A stretch of 64,000 nt of DNA from Mesaphorura yosii. Lineage: Eukaryota > Arthropoda > Collembola > Poduromorpha > Tullbergiidae. Position numbers and translations under genes: made by a program. Position 1 is the first letter of the stretch, and each line of letters starts with the position of its first letter. The stretch covers positions 248,001 to 312,000 of the forward strand of contig WIXG01000006.1 in NCBI GenBank assembly GCA_009869945.1. Reading direction: 5' to 3'. The notes beneath the pieces were generated by a model that was not told the DNA's origin, ran no database searches, and saw only the letters and a program-made list of their open reading frames with translations. Shown one piece after another: positions 62,808 through 64,000 of the stretch.

Positions 62808-63744
62808 CTAGGAGGAAGTCATCTCCCCGAAACTCAACACAACCAGAGCCTGCTGCGGTGTACTGGCAGACTCGCATCTGGTCGCATTCGTACAGTTCGC
62901 ATGGCTCACGGGACAGCAGTATTCAGCAACTACGATTAAATCTTCATCTTTGTTCAGTCGTCTCCAAATAACGAACTGGGCAAAAACTTCGGTGTCAACT
63001 GATTGAGAGACTATAAAGAGCGAAATCGAATTGCCAATTGCGAATTTGGAAAGGAAATGCATCATGTCTTAATTCCAGGAGCCCTTCAACAAGTACTTCA
63101 GGGTAGAAATGGAACTTACCAGCCTGACTAGGGCCCGGTTTTCTGAATGGAAAATTCTTTCTGATGGATTCCCAAAATGGAAAACCCGGCAGTTGCTTCC
63201 TCTTCCGTATTGGCGCTCTTAGAGTAGAGTATCCGCTGTCATCCTCAGCAGCATTTAATTCTCCAGATAATAATTTGAGCCCAGCAATTCCTGTACCCAA
63301 GATAGTTTAGAGCTATTCCGCGTACTACATTATCGGTTTCAAATACAAAAGTGTCATCAGTGATCAGATTCATATTCACAATATTCAGGCGCAACTAACT
63401 TCTGATTGTTTCACGTTCGATTGTCGTATTCTTCAATAATTCCGGACCGTCCCGAATGGCCTTCGAGCAGTTGTGATGACCTCTTGAATTTTCTAAGCCA
63501 AATGAAATCAATTTCGACTCGCTGATTTGTTTTAGACGTTTCCAGATTCATAAGCAAGTTACTTCGTTCATTTACCATTTTTATCACGAAGACAGTTCTG
63601 CTTTGATTGCGTGTGGCCACTTTCGCTTGCAGGCACAATCTTTGCTCTTGCAGCTGACGAAGGCTTGCTCCCGATGCCTACGGCTTGTCTCAATCTGTTT
63701 CTCCAAGACTTCAGCAAGTCCTTGGTGCCATTTGCTTCACTCAT
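62808..63744 (-). CDS. unrecognised four-exon gene, 211 residues
   Basis: Exons 63744-63576, 63492-63400, 63290-63120 and 63010-62808 on the minus strand all join in phase 1 and stay open to a TAG. The product starts MSEANGTKDLLKSWRNRLRQ and is basic in its first half. The middle reads AIRDGPELLKNTTIERETIR and STLRAPIRKRKQLPGFPFWE. The last part has FAQFVIWRRLNKDEDLIVVA and a cysteine group (CCPVSHANCTNATRC). I see no signal peptide or membrane helix and do not recognise the family. Support is the run of four compatible exons with good donors (GTAAAT, GTTAGT, GTAAGT) and protein-like composition. The gene might extend beyond the proposed stop or start. It lies 0.9 kb upstream of STK38 on the same strand. 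Confidence 0.5.
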
Positions 63745-64000
63745 GATTGATTAGATGATTCAATTAGAACTTTCAGATCAGCGCGTTAAAGCTGAACGAA
63801 GTACACCAATTGAAAACAATTCTATCTGCTTAAAGAACATTTGCATTCGAGAATTAATAGTTTGTGAAGGTCTGCAATGAGAACACCTATCTGGACGGAG
63901 GACTAAGAATTGACATGACAAATATGACAAATATTTTGGATACGTGGAATGAACTAGCACTAAACTTTAAAGCTTGGCAGATTATAAAGTAACTCACTAA

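Overview
The window is eukaryotic nuclear DNA, most likely from an arthropod. Genes are split by GT-AG introns, many only 60-100 bases long. One gene encodes a secreted single-domain von Willebrand type C (SVWC) protein, a family typical of arthropods. The order cannot be fixed from this sequence; a springtail or crustacean would fit, but that is a guess. There is no sign of a bacterial, organellar or viral segment, and no tRNA, rRNA or CRISPR array was recognised. I joined exons by hand, checking reading phase at every junction and comparing with remembered family members. UTRs and transcription starts are mostly not determined.

Layout. 0-8 kb is compact: a two-exon SVWC gene (+, 2427-3075), myotrophin (-, 4842-5505) and the mitochondrial outer-membrane assembly protein SAMM50 (-, 6058-7988). 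A foldback repeat lies at 9.5-9.7 kb. The F-box/WD40 ubiquitin-ligase subunit FBXW7/archipelago is at 10683-13411 (+). A single large gene (+, 20875-35456; 11 exons, about 1483 residues) encodes a THSD1-like single-pass membrane protein with a thrombospondin type-1 repeat and a very long cytoplasmic tail; its introns reach 3 kb. An SH3D19-like endocytic adaptor follows (-, 37623-39462).

44-62 kb holds the giant scaffold furry (+, 44237-54103, about 2975 residues), a Tudor-domain gene (+, 55119-58955) and the NDR kinase STK38/tricornered (-, 59955-61877). Furry is the known activator and scaffold of the NDR kinase, so both members of one signalling module lie within 18 kb. A small four-exon gene of unknown function (-, 62808-63744) ends the window.

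The most unusual object is a 437-base hAT-like miniature transposon (57579-58015) lying inside a coding exon of the Tudor gene. A GT in its 5' terminus and the AG of its target-site duplication would let it be removed as an intron with frame preserved, so this looks like intron gain by transposon insertion.
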